DNA of 64,000 nt, taken from the NCBI RefSeq assembly GCF_014650055.1, contig NZ_BMUF01000001.1:558001-622000 (forward strand), written 5' to 3'. Made by a program: the position numbers and the translations under genes. Below, piece after piece: positions 30,208 to 38,772 of the stretch. Under the pieces are notes generated by a model. The model ran no database searches. It was given only the letters and a program-made list of their open reading frames with translations, and was not told where the DNA came from. This DNA is from Streptomyces malachitofuscus. Lineage in GTDB: Bacteria > Actinomycetota > Actinomycetes > Streptomycetales > Streptomycetaceae. Numbering within the stretch: position 1 is the first letter of the stretch; every line of letters starts with the position of its first letter.

Positions 30208-31146
30208 CTACGCGAGCAGTCCCGACGACTTCCACAGCCGCCGCCCGACGCCGCGCAGCACACCGATGTCGTCGAGGAAGTCCGTGAGCCGCTTCGACCC
30301 CTGCTGCATCACGTCCCGCCGGTGCCCGCTGGCCCTGACCTGGGCGACGGCCTCCCGTCGGTCCAGACCGACGTTCGTGTACACCTCGGGGTTCACGAAC
30401 GCCACCGAGAACACCCGGGCGAACTCTCCCGAGGTGACCCGGGTGAACTCCTGCGACCACTTCGGCGCGGTCACCATCTGACGCCGCAGCTCCTCACGCG
30501 CGTAGCGCACGTGCCGCGCCTCCTCGACGACGTGGATGCGCGTGACGCCCCGGATCAGCGGCTGCACCCGCTCGTCCGGGAAGGTCAGCCGCTGCATCCA
30601 GTCCAGGACCTCCTCGCCGAGCAGGGTGGCCGTGAAGGAGCCGGGGGTGGTGGAGACCGTCTTGAACAGCCGGCCGAGGTTCTGGTGGACCCGGCTCACC
30701 GGGTACCAGGGGGTGCCGCCCCGGGTGATCACCCGGGCGAACATCTTCGAGTGCCGGCACTCGTCCTCGATCTCGGTGAGGGCGTACCGCACATGCGCGC
30801 TCGTGGCGGCCTTGTCGTAGATGTGCCGCACCAGCAGCTGCATCAGGATCAGCTCGAACCAGATGCCCAGCGAGGCCAGCGCCGCCGCCTCGTGCTGTGA
30901 GAGCAGGATGCGCTGCTCCTCGCCCATCCGCTTCCACAGCGGGGTGTCGTACAGCGACACCAGCTCCGGCGGCCAGAACCACTTGCCCTCCTCGAAGGGC
31001 GCCTCCCAGTCCAGCTCCTTGTCCGGGTCGAAGGAGTGCTTGGCCGAGGAGTCGAGCAGCCGCTGGGCCACCTGCTCCCGGTCCTTGAGCAGCCCGAGCG
31101 CGTCCCGCAGACCGTCGAGGGCTTCGGCTTCCGACAGGGTCGTCAT
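30208..31146 (-). CDS. AurF-like non-haem diiron oxygenase family protein
   Basis: A 312-residue helical protein of the AurF family (p-aminobenzoate N-oxygenase fold). The two ferritin-like iron-binding motifs are visible: EIEDECRHSK near 125 and VEEARHVRYAREE near 210. AurF relatives oxidise amines to nitro groups, but most family members are uncharacterised and no biosynthetic cluster surrounds this one. It is first gene of an operon with a TetR regulator. A TTGACG/TCTCAT promoter lies 50-78 bases upstream. Confidence 0.88.
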   Translation of the reverse strand: MTTLSEAEALDGLRDALGLLKDREQVAQRLLDSSAKHSFDPDKELDWEAPFEEGKWFWPPELVSLYDTPLWKRMGEEQRILLSQHEAAALASLGIWFELILMQLLVRHIYDKAATSAHVRYALTEIEDECRHSKMFARVITRGGTPWYPVSRVHQNLGRLFKTVSTTPGSFTATLLGEEVLDWMQRLTFPDERVQPLIRGVTRIHVVEEARHVRYAREELRRQMVTAPKWSQEFTRVTSGEFARVFSVAFVNPEVYTNVGLDRREAVAQVRASGHRRDVMQQGSKRLTDFLDDIGVLRGVGRRLWKSSGLLA

Positions 31147-31195
31147 GGCGGCTCCACCTCATGGGGCGTCCGGGTTACCGGCGGGTCACCCAGCT

Positions 31196-31224
31196 ATGAG
31201 ACTGCCTGTCAGCAAGCCCGTCAA
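31196..31224 (-). promoter_or_regulatory. Promoter of the AurF-tetR operon
   Basis: Reading the minus strand, TTGACG (31224-31219) and TCTCAT (31201-31196) are separated by 17 bases. The spacer holds CTGACAGGCAG, a partial dyad that a TetR repressor could use. Confidence 0.55.
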
Positions 31225-31257
31225 TCCCTGCGACCCGACTTGTTGAATCCGGTCCGC

Positions 31258-31761
31258 CTAGACCGAACAGCCCAGCCCCGCCGGCACCTCTCCGGTCAGC
31301 GGCTCCGCACCGCCCGGCGGGAACGAGGTGCGCAGGGTGAACGCGTACGGCGTCGGACCGTTGGTGCGCAGGTGGAGGAGGCGGGACTCGGCCTCCGCCA
31401 CCGTGGGGCGGTGGCCGCCGGGCACCCACCACAGGGCCACCATCGCCTCCTCCACCCGCTCGAACCACTCCCTGCGCCGCGCCAGCATCTCCCGGTGTCG
31501 GCCCTGGTACATGTAGGCCGTCAGCGCGTTGGTGTCACGCCACACCGACATGTTGATGACCAGCCAGGAGTCGCCGAAGACGGAGATGTCCGTCGCGTCG
31601 CCCTCCTCGCCCTGCAGGCGCCAGACGAAACCGTCGGCGGCGTCGGCGTCCGCGTTCACCGGGTCGAGGTTGTCGACGAAGTCCTTCAACTGCGGGGAGT
31701 CCAGCGGGGCCTTGAGACGGGCGATGTTCACCTGGGCGAGTTCGTACGCGGTCTCGGTCAT
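31258..31761 (-). CDS. DUF3291 domain protein
   Basis: A 167-residue protein beginning ELAQVNIARLKAPLDSP, the hallmark of DUF3291, with the conserved LVINMSVWRD and ALWWVPGGHRPTVAEAESRL. The fold is related to the dimeric alpha/beta-barrel group that includes antibiotic monooxygenases and haem-degrading enzymes; the function of this family is unknown. It is a single gene between the AurF operon and the PBP/FtsW operon. Confidence 0.88.
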   Translation of the reverse strand: MTETAYELAQVNIARLKAPLDSPQLKDFVDNLDPVNADADAADGFVWRLQGEEGDATDISVFGDSWLVINMSVWRDTNALTAYMYQGRHREMLARRREWFERVEEAMVALWWVPGGHRPTVAEAESRLLHLRTNGPTPYAFTLRTSFPPGGAEPLTGEVPAGLGCSV

Positions 31762-31828
31762 GGACCGAACGTTAGGTAGGGAACGGGCCGCTCCGGCACC
31801 CCCGTCTCAGCAAGTGGTCCCCCGGCCA

Positions 31829-33286
31829 CTACGACTTCAGCACCGCCTCCATCACCGCCCGCGCGATCGGCGCCGCCGTACCGCCCCCGCTGATCTCCCG
31901 CCGGTTCGCCGCCGCGTCCTCCACCACCACCGCCACGGCCACCTTCGCGTCCATGTCCTCACCGCCCTGCGCCCAGGAGATGAACCAGGCGTACGGCGTA
32001 CCGGAGTTGCCCAGCCCGTGCTGGGCCGTACCCGTCTTGCCGCCGACCACGGCCCCGGGGATCGCGGCCTTCTTGCCGGTGCCGTCCTCCACCACGCCCC
32101 GCATCAGCTCCCGCATCCGCATCGCCGTCGCCGGATGCATCGCCCGCCGCACCGGACGGGAACCGGCCGTCGACACCGTGCCGCCGCCCGCCCGGGTGGT
32201 CCGCTCCACCAGATACGGCTCCCGCACCTGCCCCCCGCCCGCCACGGCCGCCGCGACCATCGCCATCTGCAGCGGTGTGGCCCGGGTGTTGTACTGCCCG
32301 ATCGACGACAGCGCGAGCTGCGCCCGGTCCACGGAGGTGTCGAAGGTGCTCGGCGCCACCCGGAACGGAATCCGTACGCCGGTGTCGTTGAAACCGAAGC
32401 TCTCGGCCGTCGCCTCCATCCTCGCCACGCCCGTGGACACCCCCAGCTTGGCGAACACCGTGTTGCACGACCACACGAACGCCTCCCGCAGCGTGGCGTC
32501 CTCGCAGCCCTTGGACCCGTTGGTCAGCCGGGTCGTCGTGCCGGGCAGGGTGTACGGGTCGGGCGAGTTCGTCGGCTTGTCCAGGCCCTTGACCACGCCC
32601 GCGTCCAGCGCCGCCGCCGCCGTGACCACCTTGAACGTCGACCCCGGCGGGTACGTCCGCTGCACCGCCCGGTTCAGCATCGGCCGGTCCGGGTCGGCGT
32701 TCAGCCGCGCCCAGGCCTCCCGCGCCGTCCTGCCGTTCCCGGACAGCAGCGCGGGATCGTACGACGGCACCGACACCAGCGCCAGGACTCTGCCGGTCGA
32801 CGGCTCGATCGCCGCCACCGCCCCCTTCCGCGAGCGCAGTCCCTCGTACGCCGCGCGCTGTGCCGCCGGGTCGATCGTGGTCACCACGTGTCCGCCCGCG
32901 TTGCGGGACCGGGTGAACTCGTTCCACAGCGGCAGCGGCGCCAGCAGCGGCGCGGCGCCGGACAGCAGCCCGTCCTCCGTGCGCTCCAGCAGCGTCGTGC
33001 CGTACTCCTGCGAGGCGAAGCCGGTCACCGGCGCGTACAACGGCCCGTCACGGTACGTCCGTTCGTAGCGCAGATGCTCCCCCGTGTCCCGCGAGCCGGT
33101 GACCGGCCGACCACCGACCAGGATGTCGCCGCGCGGCTGCTGATAGCGGGAGATGGCGTCACGGCGGTTGGCCGGATTCGCCTCGTAGGCCTTGGCGTGC
33201 AGGACCTGCACGCGGGCGGCGTTGACCAGCAGCGCGACCAGCAGCAGGGCGCAGAACAGCGCGGCGTGCCGGATGTGACGGGTCAC
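31829..33286 (-). CDS. Class B penicillin-binding protein (PBP2/PbpA-like transpeptidase)
   Basis: A 485-residue peptidoglycan transpeptidase anchored by one N-terminal helix (8-24). All three active-site motifs are intact: S216-TFK219 (PGSTFKV), S273-C-N275, and K417-TGT. Length and motif spacing match actinobacterial PbpA. It is encoded with, and overlaps by four bases, an upstream SEDS protein, the usual pairing of a SEDS glycosyltransferase with its cognate class B PBP. Together they build septal or hyphal wall. Confidence 0.94.
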   Translation of the reverse strand: MTRHIRHAALFCALLLVALLVNAARVQVLHAKAYEANPANRRDAISRYQQPRGDILVGGRPVTGSRDTGEHLRYERTYRDGPLYAPVTGFASQEYGTTLLERTEDGLLSGAAPLLAPLPLWNEFTRSRNAGGHVVTTIDPAAQRAAYEGLRSRKGAVAAIEPSTGRVLALVSVPSYDPALLSGNGRTAREAWARLNADPDRPMLNRAVQRTYPPGSTFKVVTAAAALDAGVVKGLDKPTNSPDPYTLPGTTTRLTNGSKGCEDATLREAFVWSCNTVFAKLGVSTGVARMEATAESFGFNDTGVRIPFRVAPSTFDTSVDRAQLALSSIGQYNTRATPLQMAMVAAAVAGGGQVREPYLVERTTRAGGGTVSTAGSRPVRRAMHPATAMRMRELMRGVVEDGTGKKAAIPGAVVGGKTGTAQHGLGNSGTPYAWFISWAQGGEDMDAKVAVAVVVEDAAANRREISGGGTAAPIARAVMEAVLKS

Positions 33287-34644
33287 CGGGCGGCACCCCC
33301 GGCCCCCTGCCGCCGGGCGCTGTCGCTCAGCCGGACCAGCAGCGCCACGATCGTCCAGTTGGTCACCACCGACGAACCGCCCTGCGCCAGGAACGGCATC
33401 GCCATCCCGGTCAGCGGGATCAGCCCGGTCACCCCGCCCGCGATCACGAACACCTGGAGCGCCACGATCGAGGCGAGCCCCACCGCGAGCAGCCGCCCGA
33501 ACGGGTCGCGCAGGGCGAGCCCCGCCCGGTAACCGCGCTCCACCAACAGCCCGTACAGGAGGAAGATCGCGGACAGCCCGGCCAGACCCAGCTCCTCACC
33601 GGCCGTCGCCAGGATGAAGTCCGACTTGACCGCGAAACCGATGAGCACGGAATGCCCGAGCCCCAGCCCGGTGCCGAGGGTGCCGCCCTCGGCGAAGGCG
33701 AACAGCGACTGGGCCAGCTGGTTCGGGCCCTCGCCCGCCTCGATGGAGGCGAAGGGGTGCAGCCAGGTCTCGATCCGGTGGTGCACATGCGGCTCCAGCC
33801 GGCCCACGGCCACCGCCCCCAGCGAGGCGAGCAGCAGCCCGACCGCGATCCAGCCGGTCCGCCCGGTGGCGACGTACAGCAGCACCACGAACAGCCCGAA
33901 GAACAGCAGCGACGTACCGAGGTCCCGCTCCAGCACGAGGACGCCCACACTGACCAGCCAGACGGCGACGATCGGTCCGAGCACCCGCCCGGTGGGCAGC
34001 TGCAGCCGCCACACCCGGCGGCCGGCGTAGGTGAGCGCGCCGCGGTTCGCGGCGAGGTACGCGGCGAAGAAGACCGCCAGCAGCACCTTGGCGAACTCGC
34101 CCGGCTGGATGGAGAATCCGGCGACCCGGATCCAGATGCGGGCCCCGTTCACCGCCGGGAAGAGGATCGGCACCGTCAGCAGGACGAGCGCGACGACGAC
34201 ACACACATAGGTGTAGCGCTGGAGCACCCGGTGGTCGCGCAGCACCAGGACGACCGCGGTGAACAGGGCCACGCCCAGTGCCGACCACACCAGCTGGGTG
34301 GGGGCGGCCGGTTCGCCCGGCGCCTCCAGGTCCAGCCGGTAGATCAGCACCAGGCCGAGGCCGTTGAGCAGCACCCCGATGGGCAGCGGCAGCGGGTCGG
34401 CGTACGGGGCGCGCCAGCGCACCGCCAGATGCGCGACCAGGGCGAGCACACCGAGCCCGGCGCCGTAACCGGCGGCGCCGGGCGGGACGGTGCCGTTCCT
34501 GGCGAGGCCGACGGCGCAGTAGCCGTACACCGACAGCAGGACGGCCAGGACGATCAGGGCGAGCTCGACGCCACGGCGCCGGGGGAGGCGGACGGTGGGC
34601 GTGGGCGGATCCGCCGTCGCCAGGGTGGTACCGGCCTTACTCAT
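33283..34644 (-). CDS. FtsW/RodA/SpoVE (SEDS) peptidoglycan glycosyltransferase
   Basis: A 453-residue polytopic membrane protein with about ten to twelve hydrophobic segments. SEDS hallmarks are GARIWIRVAGFSIQPGEFAK, the loop with the key aspartate LERDLGTSLLFF, and GLIPLTGMAMPFLAQGGSS. It polymerises lipid II glycans together with the class B PBP translated directly after it (ATGA overlap). Which developmental stage uses this pair is not visible; Streptomyces carry several. Confidence 0.94.
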   Translation of the reverse strand: MSKAGTTLATADPPTPTVRLPRRRGVELALIVLAVLLSVYGYCAVGLARNGTVPPGAAGYGAGLGVLALVAHLAVRWRAPYADPLPLPIGVLLNGLGLVLIYRLDLEAPGEPAAPTQLVWSALGVALFTAVVLVLRDHRVLQRYTYVCVVVALVLLTVPILFPAVNGARIWIRVAGFSIQPGEFAKVLLAVFFAAYLAANRGALTYAGRRVWRLQLPTGRVLGPIVAVWLVSVGVLVLERDLGTSLLFFGLFVVLLYVATGRTGWIAVGLLLASLGAVAVGRLEPHVHHRIETWLHPFASIEAGEGPNQLAQSLFAFAEGGTLGTGLGLGHSVLIGFAVKSDFILATAGEELGLAGLSAIFLLYGLLVERGYRAGLALRDPFGRLLAVGLASIVALQVFVIAGGVTGLIPLTGMAMPFLAQGGSSVVTNWTIVALLVRLSDSARRQGAGGAAR

Positions 34645-34684
34645 GTCCGGAACTTACCCATATAGGGTGTGTGCGCTTCGCTCA

Positions 34685-35278
34685 TCAGCACCAGCGTGGC
34701 GCGGGGCCGATGTTGTCGATGTGCGCGGCCGGGCCCCAGGCCCAGGTGCCGTCCGTGAGCAGGTACCAGAGGGGGTTGCCGTTCACCCTGTCGCCGGGGA
34801 CCTTGCAGAAGATCGAGACGACCTCGCCCTTGTGGGCGTACCGGATGACGCGCGCACCCCGGTCCGGGGCGGTGCGCAGGGCGAGCCTGTTCGTCGTGAC
34901 GACGCCCTTGAACTGACCCTGGTTGCCGTGGTCGCCGCCGGCCTGGTGATTCCCGTTGCCGCCACCACCACCGCCACCCTGCTGCTGGTGACCACCGTTG
35001 CCACCGCTGTCGTTGCCGTTGCCGCCACTGTTGTCGCCGTTGCCACCGCTGTTGTTGCCACCGGTGTCGTGGCCGTTGCCACCGCTGTTGTTGCCACCGG
35101 AGTCGTAGCCGTTGCCGCCACTGTTGTTGCCGTTGCCGCCCTGCTGGCTCCAGTTCCCCTGGTCGCCCTGGTTCGGATCGTCGGCGGCGAGGGCGGGGGT
35201 GACGGCGGTCGCGACCGCGAGGGCCCCGGCGGCGAGAGCTATGGGCAGTCGGTGGGAGAACGGGGGACGCGGAGCCAT
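34685..35278 (-). CDS. Secreted SH3-domain protein with Gly/Asn repeat linker
   Basis: A 197-residue exported protein: signal peptide 1-31 (ending ALA), then about 85 residues of repeats built on NNSGGNG, then a bacterial SH3 domain (GVVTTNRLALRTAPDRGARVIRYAHKGEVV ... WYLLTDGTWAWGPAAHI, split here by an intervening turn). SH3 domains of this type bind cell-wall peptides. It lies just upstream of the ftsW/PBP pair on the same strand, 40 bases away, and could be co-expressed. No enzymatic motif is seen. Confidence 0.88.
   Translation of the reverse strand: MAPRPPFSHRLPIALAAGALAVATAVTPALAADDPNQGDQGNWSQQGGNGNNSGGNGYDSGGNNSGGNGHDTGGNNSGGNGDNSGGNGNDSGGNGGHQQQGGGGGGGNGNHQAGGDHGNQGQFKGVVTTNRLALRTAPDRGARVIRYAHKGEVVSIFCKVPGDRVNGNPLWYLLTDGTWAWGPAAHIDNIGPAPRWC
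34975..35150 (-). repeat. Short tandem repeats in the SH3 gene
   Basis: Runs of the codon pattern for SGGNG with N-rich variants, a roughly 12- to 15-base unit repeated many times. Such arrays are prone to length change by slippage, and because the unit is in frame, length would vary without loss of the protein. Confidence 0.7.
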
Positions 35279-35404
35279 GGCAGTACCTCCATGTAGGGGG
35301 AGAAAACAGGTCGAAGGTGACTTGTCGCCACACTAGGAGCGCCCCCAGGCACCCGCCCGCCTTGCTGCGCCATCGGGGACGGCGCTCCGCCCTCCGGGTG
35401 GCGG

Positions 35405-35911
35405 CTACTCCGTCAGCTCCTCCAGCAGCCGCGCCGTGGTGAGTCCGGCCCGCAGATAGTCGACGAACAGCTCGTTGTGCAGCGCCCACGACGACCGCCG
35501 GGAACGGATCAGCCGGATCGCCGCCTCCGCGGTGCGCCCCTGGCGCATCAGCGCGTGCGCGACGACGAGCCCAGAGCGGTTGTACCCGTGGTAACAGCGG
35601 ACGAGGACCGTGCGGCCGTCGTCCAGCGCCTCGCACGCCGCCTCGGCGAGCCGGATCACGCCCGCGAGCTGCGTCCCGTCCAGCGGTCCGTCGGGGATGG
35701 GCCACACATGATGCTCGATCCCGGGATCCGGACCGTGCCCGGGCAGCCGCAGCAGGGTCTGCACAAGATCGAACTGCCGGTCCACCACGGCGAACTCCAG
35801 CTGCCCGGTCAGACCCCGGAACTCGTGCCCGCCCATCCACAGACCGGGCACGACCTCGTTCCACGGAGCGTCCGGAGCCGGTACGTCGGGTTGACTCCTG
35901 CGGGTACGCAA
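35405..35911 (-). CDS. Protein-tyrosine/dual-specificity phosphatase-like protein
   Basis: Contains the signature VRCYHGYNRSG, fitting Cys-x5-Arg of cysteine phosphatases, with a plausible general-acid loop at PIPDGPLDG. About 168 residues from TTG 35911, which has GGGGAGG six bases upstream; in-frame ATGs at 35992 and 36013 would extend it but run across the divergent NERD gene promoter. Family similarity is to predicted Tyr/dual-specificity phosphatases of actinomycetes. Substrate unknown. Confidence 0.8.
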   Translation of the reverse strand: MRTRRSQPDVPAPDAPWNEVVPGLWMGGHEFRGLTGQLEFAVVDRQFDLVQTLLRLPGHGPDPGIEHHVWPIPDGPLDGTQLAGVIRLAEAACEALDDGRTVLVRCYHGYNRSGLVVAHALMRQGRTAEAAIRLIRSRRSSWALHNELFVDYLRAGLTTARLLEELTE

Positions 35912-36011
35912 CGGCGCCTCCCCACCCTCACCGCCCAACTCCTCTCCAAGGTAACCGGCTTCTTGCCCCTGGAGCACCCCGCCTGTTCCCATGGACGTGG
36001 GGTGATGGTGC

Positions 36012-36815
36012 ATGAACGGACTGCGCGTCATACCGACCTGGCAGCACGGCCGGGAAAGGCTGTACGTCTGCCTCCCGGACGGCAGGAACCTCGCCTGGTA
36101 CGACCGCGAGACGGCCCGGGTGAACCTCCTCCGTGAGGACCAGGAGGAAGAGGTACTGAACGCACTGCGCCCCTACCTCACGGGCCCGGTCTCGGTCGGC
36201 CCGCCGCCGGTTCCCACCCCCGCCGAGCTGGCGCGCCTCACCCTGCATCCCGACGACGACCTCGCGCCCAACCGTCCCGGCGAGGCGCTGCTGATCGCCC
36301 TCGACCGCGACCCCGGCCCGGTCCGCCGCCTCCGCCCCGACCCGCGCCGCAGGGCGCTCGCCACGGAGCAGACGGTGGGCGAGGCCCTGGACCGCCTGCG
36401 GGAGAGCGGCTGGCACGCCTTGCACTCGATCCCACTGCCCGGCGGCGACCGCATCCACCACCTGCTGATCGGGCCCGGCGGCCTGTACGCCGTCCACACC
36501 CTGTACGCCCGCAAGCAGCGGGTGACGGTCGCCGACCCCCGGATCGCCCTCGGCCGCCACGAACCCGTCCCCGTCCTCCGCCGCGTCCGCGCCGACGCCG
36601 ACCGCGCCTCCCACGCCCTGACGGCCGAGGTCCGCGCGGTCCTGGTGCTGGTCGGCGCGTCGGCTGTGACCGTCCAGACCCCACCCCCCGAGATGCGCGT
36701 CCTGACCGACGACGCCCTCGACGCCCTCACCCGCCCGGGCGGCGTCCTGAAGCCGGCCGACATCGAGGCCCTGCACGCCATGGCGAGGGACCGGAACACC
36801 TGGTCCCGCCTGTGA
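36012..36815 (+). CDS. NERD domain protein
   Basis: A 267-residue protein whose middle (EQTVGEALDRLRESGWHALHSIPL ... RIHHLLIGPGGLYAVHT, shown in parts) matches the nuclease-related NERD domain. In canonical NERD domains the motif before LLIGP carries an aspartate; here it is His (IHHLLIGP), so nuclease activity is doubtful. The first 100 residues are an N-terminal region with WQHGRERLYVCLPDGRN. Divergent from the phosphatase gene, convergent with the LigD-like gene only 11 bases away. Confidence 0.83.
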   Translation: MNGLRVIPTWQHGRERLYVCLPDGRNLAWYDRETARVNLLREDQEEEVLNALRPYLTGPVSVGPPPVPTPAELARLTLHPDDDLAPNRPGEALLIALDRDPGPVRRLRPDPRRRALATEQTVGEALDRLRESGWHALHSIPLPGGDRIHHLLIGPGGLYAVHTLYARKQRVTVADPRIALGRHEPVPVLRRVRADADRASHALTAEVRAVLVLVGASAVTVQTPPPEMRVLTDDALDALTRPGGVLKPADIEALHAMARDRNTWSRL

Positions 36816-36826
36816 AGACCTGACGG

Positions 36827-37708
36827 CTACGGCAGCCGGCCCGCGTTCCCCGGCTCACACAACGGCGCCAGCAGATCGCCGTAGTCCTGCACGCGCGGCC
36901 CGATGTCGGGCGCCCGGAACACCATGCGGTCCGGCGACCGGCCCTCCTCCACTTCCTCCCAGGTCACCGGCGCCGACACCAGCGGCTCGGCCCGCGCCCG
37001 CAGGGTGTACGGGGTGGCCGTGGTCTTCCGGGCCGCGTTCTGGCTCCAGTCGACGAACACCTTCCCCGGCCGCAGACTGCGGGTCATCCGGTGCAGCACC
37101 AGCCGGGGCATGGCCTTCTCCGCCTCCACGGCCAGCGCCTTGGCGTACTCCGACACCCGCTCGGAGGAGGCACCCCGCACCGCCGCCAGCAGATGCAGCC
37201 CCTTCGAGCCGGACGTCTTGGCGTACGCCTCGATCCCGTCCGCGGCCAGCCGCTCCCGTAGCCACACGGCGACCTCGCAGCAGTGCACGATCGTCGCCGG
37301 CGCCCCCGGATCCAGATCGAACACGATCCGGTCGGCCTGCCCGGGTTCGCCGATGAGCCACTGATGCGTATGGAACTCGGCGACCAGGTTCGCCGCCCAC
37401 ATCAGGCTCGGCAGGTCCTGCACCAGCACCATGCGGGCCGGGCCCTCGCTCCTCGGCACCTCGGCGGTGGTGACCCAGTCGGGCGTACCCGGAGGCACGT
37501 TCTTGGTGAAGAACACCTGTCCGTCGGGCCCGTCCGGATACCGCAGGAAGGACACCGGCCGCTCCCGCAGATGGGGCAGCAGCACATCGGCGACGGTCGC
37601 GTAATAGTGCAGTACCTCCGCCTTGGTGAAACCGGTGGCGGGATACAGCACCTTCTCCAGATTGCTGAGCGCGAGCCGTCGCCCCTCCACCTCAGTGATA
37701 GGCGCCAT
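36827..37708 (-). CDS. LigD-type polymerase domain protein (NHEJ primase-polymerase)
   Basis: A 293-residue stand-alone POL domain of the archaeo-eukaryotic primase fold. The catalytic metal motif is visible as FDLDPG, and TSGSKGLHLL and FVDWSQNAARKTT are family signatures. In mycobacteria this domain is part of the single LigD protein; in Streptomyces the polymerase, ligase and nuclease parts are often separate genes. It fills gaps during non-homologous end joining and is divergent from ku. I start at ATG 37708; the ten-residue longer version lacks a ribosome site. Confidence 0.92.
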   Translation of the reverse strand: MAPITEVEGRRLALSNLEKVLYPATGFTKAEVLHYYATVADVLLPHLRERPVSFLRYPDGPDGQVFFTKNVPPGTPDWVTTAEVPRSEGPARMVLVQDLPSLMWAANLVAEFHTHQWLIGEPGQADRIVFDLDPGAPATIVHCCEVAVWLRERLAADGIEAYAKTSGSKGLHLLAAVRGASSERVSEYAKALAVEAEKAMPRLVLHRMTRSLRPGKVFVDWSQNAARKTTATPYTLRARAEPLVSAPVTWEEVEEGRSPDRMVFRAPDIGPRVQDYGDLLAPLCEPGNAGRLP

Positions 37709-37770
37709 ACGATGAGAATCCCACGCAAACCATGACAAACACCCCGACAGTGACCGGAGAGGTGCTGCAC

Positions 37771-38772
37771 GTGAGATCCATTTGGAACGGCGCGATCTCG
37801 TTCGGCCTGGTCAGCATCCCGATCAAGCTGGTGAACGCCACCGAGAACCACTCGATCTCCTTCCGCCAGATCCACACGGAGGACGGCGGCCGGATCCGGT
37901 ACCGCAAGTTCTGCGAGCTGGAGGACCGCGAGGTCTCCGGCCAGGAGATCGGCAAGGGGTACGAGGACGCGGACGGCACGATCATCCCGATCACCGACGA
38001 GGATCTGGCCGGCCTGCCGATCCCGACCGCCCGCACGATCGAGATCGTCGCCTTCGTCCCCGAGGACCGGATCGACCCGCTCCAGATGGACGCGGCGTAC
38101 TACCTGGCGGCGGGCGGGGCGCCGGCGGCCAAGCCGTACACGCTGCTGCGCGAGGCGCTGAAGCGGAGCAACAAGGTGGCGATCGCGAAGTTCGCCCTGC
38201 GCGGCAAGGAGCGTCTGGGCATGCTCCGTGTGGTCGGCGACGCGATCGCCATGCACGGCCTGCTCTGGCCGGACGAGGTCCGCGCCCCCGAGGGGGTCGC
38301 GCCCGACGCGGACGTCACGGTCCGGGACCAGGAGCTGGACCTCGCGGACGCCCTGATGGACACGCTCGGCGAGGTCGACCTGGAGGACCTGCACGACGAG
38401 TACCGGGAGGCGGTGGAGGAGGTCATCGCCGCGAAGGCCTCCGGAGAGGCGCCGCCGGAGGCTCCCGAGCCGGAGCGGGGCGGCAAGGTCCTGGACCTGA
38501 TGGCGGCGCTGGAGAACAGCGTCCGGGCGGCGCGCGAGTCCCGCGGCGAGGAGGCCGAGGTCAAGGACCTCCCGCAACGCAAGACGTCGCGTCCGGCGCC
38601 GAAGGAGACGGGTGGGAAGAAGTCCACGTCGACGGCGAAGAAGAAGGCGGCGTCTTCGAGCAGGAAGTCGACGTCGAAGACCGCGCAGGGCGAGAAGAAG
38701 ACCACGGCGAAGAAGTCGCCCGCGAAGAAGACGGCGGCGAAGAAGACAGCGTCCCGCAAACGCTCGGCCTGA
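37771..38772 (+). CDS. ku: Ku family DNA end-binding protein
   Basis: A 333-residue Ku homodimer protein that binds double-strand ends and recruits the ligase and polymerase of NHEJ. Family start RSIWNGAISFGLVSIPIKL follows the GTG at 37771, which has GGAGAGG upstream, so the longer frame from 37732 is not used. The Ku core covers ~1-255. The last ~75 residues are a Lys/Ala/Ser/Thr-rich tail with repeated KK-T/S motifs, typical of actinobacterial Ku and probably non-specific DNA binding. Divergent from the LigD-like gene with a 62-base shared promoter region. Confidence 0.95.
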   Translation: MRSIWNGAISFGLVSIPIKLVNATENHSISFRQIHTEDGGRIRYRKFCELEDREVSGQEIGKGYEDADGTIIPITDEDLAGLPIPTARTIEIVAFVPEDRIDPLQMDAAYYLAAGGAPAAKPYTLLREALKRSNKVAIAKFALRGKERLGMLRVVGDAIAMHGLLWPDEVRAPEGVAPDADVTVRDQELDLADALMDTLGEVDLEDLHDEYREAVEEVIAAKASGEAPPEAPEPERGGKVLDLMAALENSVRAARESRGEEAEVKDLPQRKTSRPAPKETGGKKSTSTAKKKAASSSRKSTSKTAQGEKKTTAKKSPAKKTAAKKTASRKRSA

